NCBI GenBank assembly: GCA_949126835.1
Contig: OX421492.1
Coordinates: 41,278,498-41,342,497 of the forward strand
From: Anisus vortex
Taxonomy: Eukaryota > Mollusca > Gastropoda > Planorbidae
Direction of reading: 5' to 3'
Length of the DNA stretch: 64,000 nucleotides
Shown here: one piece after another, positions 46,619 through 59,944 of the stretch
Position numbering within the stretch: position 1 is the first letter of the stretch
Layout of the letters: each line of letters starts with the position of its first letter
Notes under the pieces: model-generated
Told to the model about the DNA's origin: nothing
The model's database searches: none
The model's input: the letters and a program-made list of their open reading frames with translations, nothing else
Translations under genes and position numbers: made by a program

Positions 46619-46798
46619 GTCGTGTATCTGATATACAGGTCGTGTATCTGATATACAGGTCGTGTATCTGATATACAGGTCGTGTATCTGATATACAGGT
46701 CGTGTATCTGATATACAGGTCGTGTATCTGATATACAGGTCGTGTATCTGATATACAGGTCGTGTATCTGATATACAGGTCGTGTATCTGATATACAG
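46619..46798. repeat. 20-bp minisatellite in the intron, 9 copies
   Basis: Nine perfect or near-perfect copies of TCGTGTATCTGATATACAGG, starting 25 bp after the splice donor. Each unit contains CTGATATACAG, which is nearly self-complementary (TGTATCTGATATACA). Confidence 0.97.
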
Positions 46799-49700
46799 AA
46801 GCTACAATTGCTCTATTCCGCACTGGACACCGTCCGATGGGGGGGGGGGGGGGCTATTTTAGTAGGTTTAGGTGGCATTTTAACTGGAGGTGTCGAAACT
46901 GTAAGAATACATAAGAGACGGACGAGCACATGCTATTTGACTGCCCTGCCTTGCAGGAGTTTCCTGTGAATAGAAACGAGTGTTTGTGTCCAGCCTTTAT
47001 GGTGATGTGTCTATGTTGCGAGTTACAGCAGAGTTCGTTCTCCGCGAGAGTAATCTTGTCTAGTTTTCTTGCTCACAGAGAAGTGTGCTCGTGCATCAGA
47101 TATACAGCGCAGTGGTTAACGAACATTTTCAAGAAAAAATTTCCCATGGCCACTACCCATAAATCAATTGATCGGATGCCCAATTTTATTACATTAAATC
47201 GAAAACATAATTAAAACCGTTGCGATAATTCGCGGTGATCCTGCAGTGTCGCACTAGAGCTCCGCGGAAAAATAACAACTTTGGGAACCGTTGATGTTGA
47301 CAAATTAAACAAACAGAAAAAGGAAATTTTTAGAGGTAATAATAGTAGCAATGTATCATTTTTATAAAATCCCAATAATTAGTTCAACGTCTAACTGACC
47401 TGTGGAAAAACATATTACAAACTATAAAAAGAAACCAATAACCAAAACATTAAATATGTCTTTTTTTTTTAATATCGACGAAAACAATGGTTTAAAATTA
47501 AGATATATCTCTCATTACTCATTATGAATTAGAGTTTGCTAATCAAATAATAATTAAAATATTTGTTATACATTGTGAATTCTAAGCCCATTAGGCCTAC
47601 AATAGTGAAAACAAAAGGATTGATTGTAACATGAATAGGATGATCGTAACAGTAGAAAGTGATTATAAACACATCAAGCGCTTTCTCTACAATATCTAAA
47701 GGACTCATTTTAATATTATAGGTTTACAAATTTATCTAGAATATTGCTTAATTTTAGGTTTACAAATTGATCTAGAATATTGTTTAAATATAGGTTTACA
47801 AATTTTCCTTGGGTTTGAAAAAAACAACAACACATGAACTAGTGGTTAAAAAAAACCCCAGAAGCGTGCTCACACTTACACCCACACAGACACACGTACA
47901 TAGAAATGGCTATTTATGTAAATTTCGTAAACATACAAGCTACAAATCTGCGCACATTTTTTATGTTTATATTTAGTCCTTCTATTTGACACCATCCCAT
48001 CTCTCGTCACCATCTTATCATATTTTCTCTCGCGGTCTCTCCCTCCCCCTCTCCCCCTCTCCCCCACTCTCCCCTTTACTTCTTTCTCTCTGCCTTCTAT
48101 CGTCACAGCCAGTCAACGGGAAGTCACCACACGGAAAGACTGGTGGTCGCCGGGAAGGATGCATCATTTTCTCCCAGCATGCCTTTTAAAAATTGTTGAC
48201 GTAAGCAGACGACACCCCCATTTAATTAGTCTGCCATATAAAAACAACAAACAACGTATTCCGCGCACAAATTGTCAATATCCAAGTGTGTTATTGGCAA
48301 TATGAATACAACCTGGACATTGGAACGCATTACAGACGTTCAATACATCTTGGCACAGCCAATTGACAAATGAGAAATATTTTTACATTATTAATATTCC
48401 GGGTTTAAGAAATTGGTTACGTTTAAACACTGGTCCCCATCTATAGGCTTTTTAAACCCAAAAGGCAAACTACGGAACGTTTTATTGTACGCACCGTTTA
48501 AAACAAAGAAAGGAATAGTGGACATTTTATTTTGAATATGTCCTACATATTTGTATATTCTGCAACTTTGTATTCTCCTCTTATGCAAGTCTGACATAAT
48601 GAAATACGTGTATGGACATGTAGATTGCAGATTTTGTGTGTGCAATAGTTGCACTAAAGTTGTTGGTTTGAGAGCCATAACCTTATTTTGTATATTGATG
48701 GAGGAATATGCAATTATGCGTACCAATAATATAATATACTTTAAGACACACGGGTGATCCGATATGCTTATCTACTGCGTTCATAAAAACATAAAAAGTA
48801 AATGTAATAGATACTGATAGTGTCCAACATACCAATGATGACACTGACACCGATATTTGATAATTAAGGTTATGGTATATAATGGGATACACGTGACATA
48901 AATAATGCCAAAGTGGAAAATTATTTAAACAAAATATTTTTCTAATAAATAGATCATAATAAGACGTCGCAAATTAGGTTTTATATGAATTTGAGCTCAC
49001 TCCCTCCATCCATCCACGCAACAGTTATTTATACATGTTATGTTAAAAAAAATCTGCAAAAGCCAATGATTGCTAGATAAACATGTTACTGTAAGATGTA
49101 TCCAAGACGATGCCATCATGTTAGATAATAGCATTGTATTGACCCCGAGATCCCGTGGCTAACAAAGGCACTTCCGGCCACACAAACGAAGATGTTGAGC
49201 TCCATCAACAATGAACCCACTCCAGAGTGACGTCATTAGCCTCCTGGCGCTTCCCTCCCCCCCTTTTTTTTTCTTGTTTGGACCAGAAGTGAGACTAGAT
49301 AGGCAACCACCACCCCTTCCCTCTTAACCTCCCCCCCACCCTTCCCGCCATCGCCCCAAGGTCTAAGAGTCACTCAAGACCAGTGGACGGGTAAAGTAGC
49401 TCTAATCCAGACAGCCGATTATATCAAGATGGGATTAAGTGGTTGGCTCAGACTTGCAAGAATCTAAAGAGGTGGTAAAGGGGAGTGGGGGGGGGGGTAG
49501 AGAACTGGAAGAAAAAAGGAGTAGGGGGGGGGGGCTTCACCACTGATATATTCTGTTTACTTTTTATTTAATTATTGAATTTAACAGCACCACCCCCACC
49601 CCTGGTGCGCACACACACATATATAAACATACAACATATTTTGAAGTGCGGACCTAAGAGGTGCTGAGATAAATAAAATTTAAAGGAAGAGGGATGGTGA

Positions 49701-49960
49701 GGCGCATATACTCTGAGATATCAGGAACTTGATGTCACTGCCAGGCTCTCTCTGAACTTTGAAGAATGTTATACACTGAAGTCGCTACTTGTGTCCAGCC
49801 CTTGAACGCTAAACATGTTTTTTTAAAAACCTTTTTCAGTGTATATCGGAACACACCGAAGTAGAATTCTGTTGCAATAGGTTGTTGATAATTCTGAGGA
49901 TATTTTACTTTCTTGGAGTTGGAAGTTTGGGCTTAGTTGGAGAGTTTACTTGGATAGAGT
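46799..49960. other. no gene seen; presumed intron
   Basis: Presumably part of the first long intron of the homeobox gene. Contains poly-G tracts (~46840, ~49487, ~49526), a pyrimidine-rich patch (~48030-48080) and a TGACGTCA palindrome (49228-49235) in a GC-richer stretch (49150-49400). No coding exon is recognised. Confidence 0.45.
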
Positions 49961-49961
49961 A

Positions 49962-50300
49962 TGTTCCAGTGCGGGTCTTAGATTTTGTAGGTTCCGAAGT
50001 GAATCATGGATAGTGGAACTTGGATTCTGTAGGTTCTAGTGTGGGTCTTGGATAGTGTAGGTTCTAGTGTGGGTCTTGGATTGTGTAAGTTCCAAAGTGA
50101 ATCTTGGATAGTGAAGGTTCCAGTGTGGGTCTTGGATTGTGTAAGTTCCAAAGTGAATCTTGGATAGTATAGGTTCCAGTGTGGAACTTAGATTGTGTAG
50201 GTTCCAGTGTAGGATTTTTGGATTGTGTAGGTTCCAGTGTGGGTCTTAGATTTGTTAGGTTACAAAGTGAATCTTGGATTGTCTAGGTTCCACTGCGGGT
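49962..50300. repeat. degenerate tandem repeat, GTAGGTTCCAGTGTGGGTCTTGGATT type
   Basis: About 11 imperfect units of 27-30 bp alternating between GTGGGTCTTGGA and AGTGAATCTTGGA forms. Confidence 0.85.
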
Positions 50301-52490
50301 CCCGAAACGGTATACGATAGTGAATATATGATTTGTAAACGTGAAAGGATCTAGACTTTGCTTGACGTTCTTCAATTGGTTCTGTTTTAGTCCCGCCATA
50401 TAGCAGTCACCATGTTGCTGAAGTAGTCCAATCTCACGCTAAACGTTTCTAGCACCACACAAATATTGTCTTGTAAAAATGTGTTTATGATAATTGACCA
50501 GTTACCAAGTTGCTGTAGATACTAGGAAAAAAAAAAGAGTGTAAAAATATACATTAATTCTTATTTCGATTGGAAACATTTGACCAAAACTCTGTTGAGT
50601 TGGTTTTTTTTTGTATGGTAAGTTCATTTTCCAGTAATGTTTTCATTTTAAAAAAGCTTTCGTTTAAATGTTGCAAAAGGCTAAATGATTTTCCGATTTT
50701 ATTAAAAGCGTAAAAAAATCGCGATGGAAAATATACTGAAACTTTCACATGGATATTTGTTTAAACCAGTTACAAAAAGTCATTTAAGCAGCAAAAATCC
50801 TTTTTTTTATAGAAGGTATATAATGTAATGTAATTTATTGTATGTAATGTATAAGAAAAGATAAGAGTATGTGTAGGTTACGGTGAATGAACTAGAGCAG
50901 CAGCAAATGAACTAGACTACAAGAAAAAAACACTATGAAAAATAATTTGATTGATCAAATATGTTGTATGCGACAATATTATAGTTTATACATAAGCATA
51001 TAAACACGTTGTTTGCGACCTGGCATAATTTTTTGACTTACAAATAAATATTTTGTTCAATAATTGATTATGTTTTGTTATGATGCTTCATTATGAGATC
51101 TATTTTTAGATTTATATTGTCATTTGATTGAATGAATTGGAATCCAATATTCTGCCATAAGATAATTGATCTCCTAACAGCCTTTGTTCTGGGTTTTCTC
51201 CACATCAAGGAGTTGATATCTTTCTAGGATTTGCAACTCCTCCCCTAGATGACTATTCCCCTGTACATTTGTTACTCTCTTCCACTTTGGCAGCCGGAGA
51301 GTCTAAATTAGTTTAGGGATGTTTTATCAGAGTCGAGACCAACATCCAAGCCTAACTCCTGCCATTGAGATTCCCCCTGTTGTGGACCAATCACTTGCAT
51401 TGTTTTTGTTTTTTAAAATGTTCATTAACATAAAAATAGACCGTAAGTAGTGCCGATGTTAAATCTATACATTGTAAGTAATTTATCAAATTATCAAAGT
51501 AAATTGACATCAGTAATAACATCCACTTAATTACTCATGTTGAAAAAATGTTAAGGTTAATATACAATAAATTCCTCGCCAACAGATTGACAGTTTTTTG
51601 GAATTTTTCCCTATTCTACACTTTGGCCTTCTACTTTGCATGCATTCAACCCAGAGTTGTCCAAGGATTTTTAGACTTTCCGATATAGAGTCATATGGGC
51701 TGATACTGGCAAAGCCTTAGACTTTCCGGGATAGAGTTCTGTTGTCTCAGGGTTTTAGATATTCCTTAAGTCACTGAGGTAGACCAATGTGACAAATACT
51801 CAAACTATTTAATAACGTTACACCATTAAATACATCTATAGGCAGTAATACGCTCTTTTTAAAATTTGGTCATGTTTAAAAAACAATGATGAGATATATT
51901 CTAGAACATTAAATAGATTATAATTTCATGTTCTATCTTCTTTATCATTACACCGGCACACTTAGTTTAAAAGTTTTGACATTACGTTTAAGCTACAATA
52001 TATATATAAATGACGTTTAAAGCCCATCCAACACTGTATCACCTTGTAGATCTAAAAGAAGTTTCTTGTAGCCCTTTTCATTCCAACAATACGTTTCACT
52101 ATAACATAGATGAATGTTTAAAAAGAACAACAACTTTCTACAAGCCTCCCTCCCCATCTGCCTTCCAACGTCTTCAGTCAAATAAAAAATGTACAGTGAT
52201 GTCCCTTGAAATAACGCAACGTAAAATCAAATCTACTTATCTTTTAGTTTTATCTTTATTGTTCTCATGAAAAAAAAAAATAAACCGCTGCGAGAAAAGA
52301 GACTAGGTGGTCGAGTTGATTTCATGGACAGTTTTATTTTCCACAACACTTTCTTCCAGCAGACGTATGCGCCATTTTCCACCTTTCCCCCTCTCCTCAT
52401 CTTTTACTTTTTAGATGCATCATTTATGACAAATTTATTCAATATAATGATTAATTCACATTTAATATGTCTTTTGTTTGTGTATCTTAC
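50301..52490. other. no gene seen
   Basis: AT-rich unique sequence with a near-duplicate TAGACTTTCCGGGATAGAGT phrase at about 51671 and 51717. Short frames (64-86 codons) lack domains. Confidence 0.5.
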
Positions 52491-52492
52491 TA

Positions 52493-52612
52493 CAATATAA
52501 TGAACAATATAATGAACAATATAATGAACAATATAATGAACAATATAATGAACAATATAATGAACAATATAATGAACAATATAATGAACAATATAATGAA
52601 CAATATAATGAA
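52493..52612. repeat. 12-bp minisatellite, 10 copies
   Basis: Perfect copies of AATATAATGAAC. A Met-Asn-Asn-Ile repeat frame on the plus strand, and Leu/Tyr/Cys/Ser on the minus strand, follow from the 12-bp period. Confidence 0.97.
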
Positions 52613-53385
52613 CGATTTAGTGAGCAAAGCGCATTGCCAAGTATTTCCATCTAGAGTAGTAAGTTGTTATTTTGGAAAGGTTCTACCAGGGCGCCAGTTT
52701 CGTGTAAAATTTGATCCTCCCCGAGGTTTAGGTTTATTGTCGGGGTAGACGGGGGATATTTAAGATTAATGTAAGAATTCCCCCCCCCCTCCCCTTCGGG
52801 ACAATCTTGCCTTTGCCAGAATGTTCCCTGGATAAAAAATGTCCCACAATGCCCTGTTCATTTTCTGACCAACTTACCCCACGCACGGGTGGGAAGGAAG
52901 AGTTAGTTCAGGTAGTCGACGCCTCCCCTTCTTCCGCCCCATTCCCTCAACATCTCCCCTTAGTATGCACGTGCTGCAGTAAACTTCCTAATTCATGAAA
53001 CGTTTTCTATTGGCTGTAAATACTCCACACACACAAAGCAGCAACATGAAAAAGTATTTCTCTATATGTTGTAGTTGAAGGGAGAGAAACGAGGTTACAC
53101 TTTGACTGTGGGAGGTAAAGAAATGAAAAATTTAAACGCTAAACGTTTTTTTTTTCTTTCGTTTTGACATTCATTATATTTCGTAAGAATGTGAGTACGC
53201 AGCATTTACTGCTCCCCCTCCCCTCCCCCACTCCATTCATCCACCTACTAAAAAGAACTGATGAATAATAAATAAACACAATTTCTTTGCCGCACAATAT
53301 ATTGGTTCAGTAAATGTCGTCGCCGTTGTCGCATTATTACATAGAATGGTATAAGATTATTGTCACAATGAGGTCCACTAGAATT
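52613..53385. other. no gene seen
   Basis: Unique sequence with C-rich tracts (~52780, ~53212); nothing supported. Confidence 0.5.
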
Positions 53386-53576
53386 CTGGGTTCGGCAACC
53401 TTTTCACAATAGTGTGACAAAGTAGAATTTCATTCAGCGTGCCAATAGCCTAAGAGTCGTCGTGTTCTTTTCTTGTAAAAGAGACTTGAATTGTCTTTTG
53501 GGGATCTATCACGTGCCATTGAAAAGTTGCTCTGCGTGCCAAGTTTGGCACGCGTGCCATAGGTTGCCGGACCCTG
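53386..53576 (+). mobile_element. hAT-like MITE, older copy
   Basis: Ends CTGGGTTCGGCAACC and GGTTGCCGGACCCTG are inverted. The body shares GAGACTTGAATTGTCTTTTGG and CTGCGTGCCAAGTTTGGCA with the copy at 22356, and the length (191 bp) is the same. No target duplication is evident. Confidence 0.75.
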
Positions 53577-53960
53577 AACATGATGTACGCATAGTTAGAA
53601 ACGAGGGTTTGTTGTAACGGCATAGCGGCGAGGAGTTAAAAGTAGTTGGGATGGGAGGCGACAATCTATCCATCCTCCCAACCCTCCCCAACCTTTTTTC
53701 TAGGTCATTTTTTTGTACTGTGTTTTGTTTGTTTTACAAGCGCCATTAAATCTATTTGCCCAACACTTGATTCTAGAGATATGTGGGAAAGGGAGAGGGA
53801 AGCGGTGTGTATGGGGTGTGGAGGGAAGCGGTGTGTATGGGGTGCGGAGGGAAGCGGTGTGTATGGGGTGCGTAGGGAAGCGGTGTGTATGGCGTGTGGA
53901 GGGGAAGCACATATAGATTGAGGGCGCAAGCACGCTTTCATTCAAAGAAATATTATACAC
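53577..53960. repeat. short 27-bp GTGTGTATGGGGTGCGGAGGGAAGCG repeat and flanks
   Basis: Four copies of a 27-bp G-rich unit at about 53799-53905. Several frames on both strands cross it and are not supported. Confidence 0.7.
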
Positions 53961-53974
53961 CTAAGCAACCAACA

Positions 53975-54220
53975 TGCACGCAAACACACACACAAACAGA
54001 TCGGAACACACACAGACAATTAGTGAAACTTACAATACAGTACACACACACATAAATACACACGTATAGACTACACAACGACACACAGACACAGAGACAC
54101 ACAGACAGACATGCAGACACACATAGACACATACACACACATAGACACACGCACACACAGACACACACACAGACACACATACAGACACACATACAGACAA
54201 AGGCAGACACAGAAATTCAC
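53975..54220. repeat. degenerate CA/CACAGA microsatellite
   Basis: Mostly ACACACAGAC-type sequence, which opens Val/Cys-rich frames on the minus strand that are not genes. Confidence 0.9.
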
Positions 54221-54808
54221 GGACGCTGTATTTAACCACTAAAAAAAACTTTATCGGTACAAAAAAAAATTACTTTTTTATAGGGTTAAACTCCTTTTCT
54301 TTTTAAATATACAAAAACTGAATAATCATGCAAAACGATAATGAAATAAACAAAACCAACATGACCAGAAGAGAACTAATGAGAGAGGGAGACTGGAGGG
54401 TGGTGGGGGCAGGGTGGTGGTGGAAGGAAGGAGGGAGATAGATCAGTTTTGACCAAAACAAGTAACCAACCAAGTCTAGTGTTGAACAGTTGCAGGCTCC
54501 CCCCCCCCCCCCCACACACTCTACCACCACCTTCACCCCTCTGATAGACTTGATAGACTTACAAGGTTTATCTTTCCTTGATGAAAACCTTTGGATTAAA
54601 TGGGCAAAAAGTTGGGCCCCGGACCGCGATCTCCGTAGATTTGTAGGTGCCTGCTACTGGGGATCAAAGAACTTCAAAGGAGAACGCATCCGGGGCTTGT
54701 ATACTTGTGTGTGTATGTTTGGGTGGGGTCGGTGGGGAGGAAGCGCTGTTTTATTTTCTTCTCTTCGTCTCTCTTTCCTGTTATTAGTAAGACCCACAAG
54801 ACCACGAT
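54221..54808. other. no gene seen
   Basis: Includes a poly-C tract (~54500) and GT/GGG-rich patches. A plus-strand frame of 179 codons runs from here into the TTTGCTG repeat and has no domain. Confidence 0.5.
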
Positions 54809-54990
54809 GTTTGCTGTTTGCTGTTTGCTGTTTGCTGTTTGCTGTTTTGCTGTTTTGCTGTTTTGCTGTTTTGCTGTTTTGCTGTTTTGCTGTTTTGCTG
54901 TTTTTGCTGTTTGCTGTTTGCTGTTTGCTGTTTGCTGTTTGCTGTTTGCTGTTTTGCTGTTTTGCTGTTTTTGCTGTTTGCTGTTTTGTT
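54809..54990. repeat. TTTGCTG / TTTTGCTG repeat
   Basis: About 24 units of 7 or 8 bp in blocks (7-mers, then 8-mers, then 7-mers, then 8-mers), suggesting slippage and block copying. Confidence 0.95.
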
Positions 54991-55054
54991 TTATTTCCCC
55001 ACCCCATGAAAGTGTTTCTATCTTGTTAATTTAGTTTGTGTGATGTTGGTTTTA

Positions 55055-55258
55055 AAAGGGGGGGGGGGGAGGAATCTATTAGGGAGATTGTTGTCTACGG
55101 CGCGTGTGATATACTGGTCAGTGAGTCTTTGCACCCATTGGCGGGCCTGGGGGATTAAGCGGTGAGGATGGGATGAGTCGGTGTTTGAGGGTTGAAAAAT
55201 AAAATGAAAGTTAAACCAAGAAAGCGATAGAAATATAGACAAATACAGAGATAGATAC

Positions 55259-55313
<55 letters not shown>

Positions 55314-55320
55314 CATAGGT
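55055..55320. repeat. poly-G tract and GATA microsatellite
   Basis: A G run at about 55058-55069 and an ATAG/GATA repeat at about 55250-55312; unique sequence between them holds no supported gene. Confidence 0.85.
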
Positions 55321-55890
55321 TTAAATTGTACAATAAAAAAAAAAGAAAAAATTATAAAAAAGCGATGGAAAATTTCTACGTTTGGGATAGATCTAGTAAA
55401 AATAGGATTGAGAGAATTGTTGTCAAACTTTATTTATAAGTAGGCCTAGGCCTAATTATTAGACCATTTTTTGATTAGAAAATCGCATAAGCCTACATAA
55501 AGCAGTTTGACAAATAAACCTTCCGAACAAGAGAAGTAAGTAAAGCAGTTCTCAATAGATAAGTTCAAAACATAGTCCTTTTGAATCGAATTGTTTATTC
55601 TATATATAGACAATTAAGTAAATTTTAGGTTTTTAAAAAAAGAAAAAAAGAATTTTTTTTTAGTCTATTTTGCACATTTCGTTACGGTATTTTTATACAC
55701 AAAAAAATCTACTGCCCTGTTTATTAGAATATAACCTAGATTATAAATTAGACCTGACGAAAAGACAATAATTTTTCAAAGATTTTTAACGATGGCACAA
55801 ATACAAATAATTCACTCTGTACCTTTCATCCATATTTTCTTTTCTTTTCTAAACTTTATCTTATTATAATAAAAAAAATTATAGCCTATA
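55321..55890. other. no gene seen
   Basis: AT-rich unique sequence; two overlapping TAGGCCTA octamers at 55441-55454. Confidence 0.5.
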
Positions 55891-56098
55891 GCACGGCCCG
55901 GCAACTCTTTAATAATAGTGTGCCAAAGTAGGATTTCTAATTCATTCAGCGTGTCAACGGCTTAAAAGTCATCCGGCTCTAGCACTCAATTTCTTGTAGA
56001 AGAGACTTGAAATGCCGTTTCGGAGGTCTTCGACGTGCCATTAAAAATCACTCTGCGTGCCAAGTTGGACACGCGTACCAAATGTTGCCGAACCCTTG
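55891..56098 (+). mobile_element. hAT-like MITE, older copy
   Basis: GCCCGGCAACTC on the left and GTTGCCGAACCCTTG on the right are worn inverted ends. The body carries ATTTCTAATTCATTCAGCGTG, AGAGACTTGAAATGCC and CTCTGCGTGCCAAGTTGG, matching 22356 and 53386. No target duplication remains. Confidence 0.7.
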
Positions 56099-56384
56099 CC
56101 GAAAAATCTGTAATAACAAGTTTTCTTTCTGCCTGTACCGTCGTGCTAAAAATGTAATAAATAAAAGGGGAACAACGGGGAAATTTAAGTAAAAACAAGT
56201 TGCAGGGCGGTAAAGTAGTTAATACGAATCGGTTCATTGGACAAGATCGTTTGACAGTTAGAAGTCATAGCTAACTGTCTTCTGGATGTACGTTCCAACA
56301 AGAAAACCACGCAAAAATATTGAAAAATTATACAGTAGGCCTACAAAGAAATCCATCAACAGAACTGAAAAAAAATATACACAA

Positions 56385-56520
56385 AGTAAAACAAACAATA
56401 AATCGTGGAAATAAATTTACAAAACAATAAATCGTGGAAATAAATTTACAAAACAATAAATCGTGGAAATAAATTTACAAAACAATAAATCGTGGAAATA
56501 AATTTACAAAACAATAAATT
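56385..56520. repeat. 29-bp minisatellite, 4-5 copies
   Basis: Unit ACAATAAATCGTGGAAATAA followed by ATTTACAAA. Confidence 0.95.
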
Positions 56521-57640
56521 GCAAAAAGAATTCTAAACAAAAAAAACAACAAAACACACATACTAAACAAAAACAAAAATTTTTTTTTTTTAAAGTAATA
56601 AATAAATTTACTAAATTATAGATCAATAATATAAGAACATTAACAAACAACACACAAGCTCGAAACATTATATCACTAAATAATAAACAAATCAGACAGT
56701 TGAGGAAATGAACAAAGATCTCATTCTCTATCTATATATATATAGATATCTATATAAACAAATGAAATACAAATCAATGAACTAAAGATATGCAAGAAAT
56801 TTAAAACCAAATATTGTTGACTTGGTTAAAGTGTGAGATGAGGCCATGGAGGGAATACCCCCCCCCCCCCCCCCAGAAGTCTCGACACTGTTGAAATGAT
56901 CATGGACGATTCATGCATCATCAAGCGATCCTGTAACGGTGGGAAGCAGCAGGCATGCCGGGAAATTCTCTGCAGGATCACACTCTATTTGCTGCTAACA
57001 TCCCAGCATCCCCACAAGCGGTAATACCAGCTGAAGGGTTTAATTGGCGCGGTTCTCTCCCCCCTCCCCCCCTCTGACAGATGCCAGTCAAACACAGTTT
57101 AGCATTCTTCCAGACTTCTTAGTGCAATATTTACTCTCACAGACTCTTTAAAATACATCAGCAACAGTTTTTTCCGGAATCCATCATTGTGGCGTTATAA
57201 TGGTCGGGGAACTTCGGCTAGCCAAGTGACGTCAGCGGTTGACGGACTATTGCTCTCGTTACATTTCGGAACGGCTTATCGGAATCATTTACTTCTTCTC
57301 TTGTTAATATTTTTTTTTCTGTCTCAGCTCAACGTACCGTTACCTCGGACAGTTGGGGAATCACCATGTTAAACAAACATTAATACACATCTTTACGAAA
57401 AGGCCATTCTTATCTAATCTTAAAGTAATTGCTATAATTGTTTTTTTTCATTTACTTTAAATAAATGTTTAATATCATTTTGAATGTGTGTTTAAGTTCA
57501 GCCTGTACAGGCGCCCGCCATCAACAATAGAACAGACACATCTTATTATTCAACATTGAATTGGGATAAGAGAAACTTAACTTTTAATTCCATTAATTTG
57601 CAACATAACCCTGCGAATACCGAAATGAAAGACCCAGAGT
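56521..57640. other. no gene seen; poly-C tract
   Basis: AT-rich sequence, a poly-C tract (~56860-56875) and a GC-richer stretch (56880-57370) with TGACGTCA at 57227-57234. No exon is recognised. Confidence 0.45.
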
Positions 57641-57644
57641 ACGC

Positions 57645-57703
57645 GCGCACGAGAGAGATAGAGAGAGAGAGAGAGAGACACACACACACAGACAGACAGA
57701 CAA

Positions 57704-57799
<96 letters not shown>

Positions 57800-57800
57800 G
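57645..57800. repeat. GA/CAGA microsatellite
   Basis: GAGAGA with CACACA and GACA blocks. The Arg/Glu-rich frame on the plus strand is not a gene. Confidence 0.95.
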
Positions 57801-58935
57801 TTTGATGTAGCAACATTTTTATTTTGATAAGGTTATTTGCAGTCCGTGTAAGATTCACATTTGTAATTGTTTCATACTCGGATCACAATACAAAATTGCC
57901 AAATGTGAAAAAATTCTTCAGGGATTATCAAATGAGGACCGTTATTTTAGAGCAAATGAATTTATTTTAGGATACTTACTTGAATTCGACCCCTGCCTGG
58001 TCACCATGATAATTTGTAAACGTCTTTAAAGTTCATTCCACTCATTATTTAGAGGTTATAAACTTTTCCATGATTTATCGGATGGACAATGTCATGACTA
58101 GCTACTGCATATTTCTGATGAACTTCGCTCCTGATTTTGTCATTTCGCATAATTAAAACATCAGGTGAATTTCTAGGGGTGAGGATGTTGTGGGAAAGGG
58201 TTAAAGTTTAAAATAATTTATTTAAAAAAAAGTTAAATCCCATACTTTGTCTAACGAAGTTCTGTACTAATGACATGCCGAGAGCAAATGTGTACTCGCT
58301 ACAGAACCAAACGTTTACGCTACTGGCTAAAGACCTAGATCACTTGAGCTCTGGGTTAACTCTTGCCATACTCTGCAGCTGTGCAAGGTTTTATTTCAAT
58401 AAAACGTTAATTAGCCAGTGTCTCCTGGAGTTAAACTAACATGGTGGATGAGTTAATCTTCAGCTGAACAGTTGGATTTTTTAAATAATATAAAGTACAC
58501 GGTTGAAACTGATCTACCAAGTGTGGTCAAGTGTGATAACAAACCGTTGCCAAGGTAGAAATAACAGGTTCGAAACCTGATTTCATTTCTAATAATAGAG
58601 ACTAAAATGAGATTTGGCGTTGTGTTATGCTAACAATCCCTTTGTGTACATTGACCACAGAAACACGACGTGCGTGATCTGAAAGATTTCCCAACTAGTT
58701 ATTAACCTAAGAAGTTGTAGCCATCGTCTCTGGAGACAGAAGGAGCCATTATTATTATTATTATTATTATTGTAGTCATGTACAAAATATGGTTGGTAAT
58801 TGGTTGAAATAATTAAATTTGTAGGACCAATACATTTTCAGTAGATGGTGAACAAATTAGTAGTGAATGCTGCTTCACAGTCAGTACGAAATATTACTAC
58901 ATACTACCAGTTAGTATGTACTTTTTTTTTGTCTA
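57801..58935. other. no gene seen
   Basis: Unique sequence. ACAGGTTCGAAACCTG at about 58565 has a B-box-like core and may be a SINE head relic, too weak to call. A short ATT repeat lies at 58748-58771. Confidence 0.45.
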
Positions 58936-59224
58936 AAATAGTTTTATTTGAATTAATATTACTTTAAATAAAAATATTGTAAATCCACGGGCAACACCGG
59001 GCAACACCGGGCAATTTAGCTTTTTGTTAACTAAAAAGATTTGCCTATTTTTTAACCCGATAAATTTTTTTTTTAAATAGCTTTCTTAAATTGGTCCGTA
59101 CATTTTATTTTCAATAATAATTAGATCTATAGCTTTATGTTCATTGTAGTTTATAAATTTTTTATCTGTAGCTTATACGGGCCTGTTTTATTTTTCCCCG
59201 GGCAACGCCGGGTAATTTAGCTTG
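58936..59224 (+). mobile_element. Helitron-like non-autonomous repeat, copy 2
   Basis: Aligns with 510-858: TTTGAATTAATATTACTTT, GGGCAACACCGGGCA, TAGCTTTTTGTTAA, TTAGATCTATAGCTTT, TTATCTGTAGCTTATACGGG. Ends in CCCCGGGCAACGCCGGG, a strong hairpin, then TAATTTAGCTTG. An internal ACACCGGGCA phrase is duplicated. Confidence 0.45.
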
Positions 59225-59700
59225 TATATATATATTTTTTTTTTCTCAAGAGTTTTACTGGGTTTTCTGTTGTACATTTATTGAGTTTTTATTGGATTTT
59301 TATTGGGTTGAAACTGGTCGAAGAAAAGCATTATGCGTTCTCTCACGAGTTACATTTACTGCTGAACTGAAATAACATTTACTGCTTAACTGAAATGAAA
59401 AAAAAAAGGATTTTTAAAAACTTTAATGTGCCTACAAAAACTGACCTCAGATGTACCAGTGATGAGACTATAGATGTGAGTGCAGATAGACGCGGCCCTA
59501 TGCTGGGGGGTGGGGGGGTGGGTGCACGTTTCAAGAACTAGTCACAAAGAATTAAGTTAATTATATACTTTAAAAAAACAACTGGTATTGTAGCTTGTCT
59601 CGGTGTGCGGTGGGAGGGAGTTTAAACACTGGGTTAAGTGGCTGTGAGCGCTGATGAAAAGAGCAGGGCCGTACGACGGTGGTGTCTGTCTTAGGGTAGG
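59225..59700. other. no gene seen
   Basis: AT-rich, then a G-rich patch at about 59503-59522; nothing supported. Confidence 0.5.
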
Positions 59701-59704
59701 GGCA

Positions 59705-59930
59705 TGCCTCGAAAGTAGAGTCTTTTTTTTATAGTTAGAGTCTTGTGGAGTCATTTGACGGTAGAGTCTTGTCTTATGGCAGAGATGTTTGACGGTAGAG
59801 TCTTGTTTTATGGCAGAGATGTTTGACGGTAGAGTCTTGTCTTATGGCAGAGATGTTTGAAGGTAGAGTCTTGTCTTGTGGTAGAGATGTTTGACGGTAG
59901 AATCTTGTTTTATGGTAAATTCAGGCATAT
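59705..59930. repeat. 34-bp minisatellite, about 6 copies
   Basis: Unit GACGGTAGAGTCTTGTCTTA followed by TGGCAGAGATGTTT, more diverged at both ends. Confidence 0.9.
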
Positions 59931-59944
59931 GGTATAGTCTAGCT

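Noticed and set aside
54490..55034. Frames of 63-179 codons rich in Cys/Phe/Ala/Val/Leu
   Set aside because: They come from TTTGCTG repeats and flanking low-complexity sequence.
58555..58600. tRNA gene around GGTTCGAAACC
   Set aside because: No cloverleaf with a matching acceptor stem or anticodon arm can be drawn; at most a SINE head relic.
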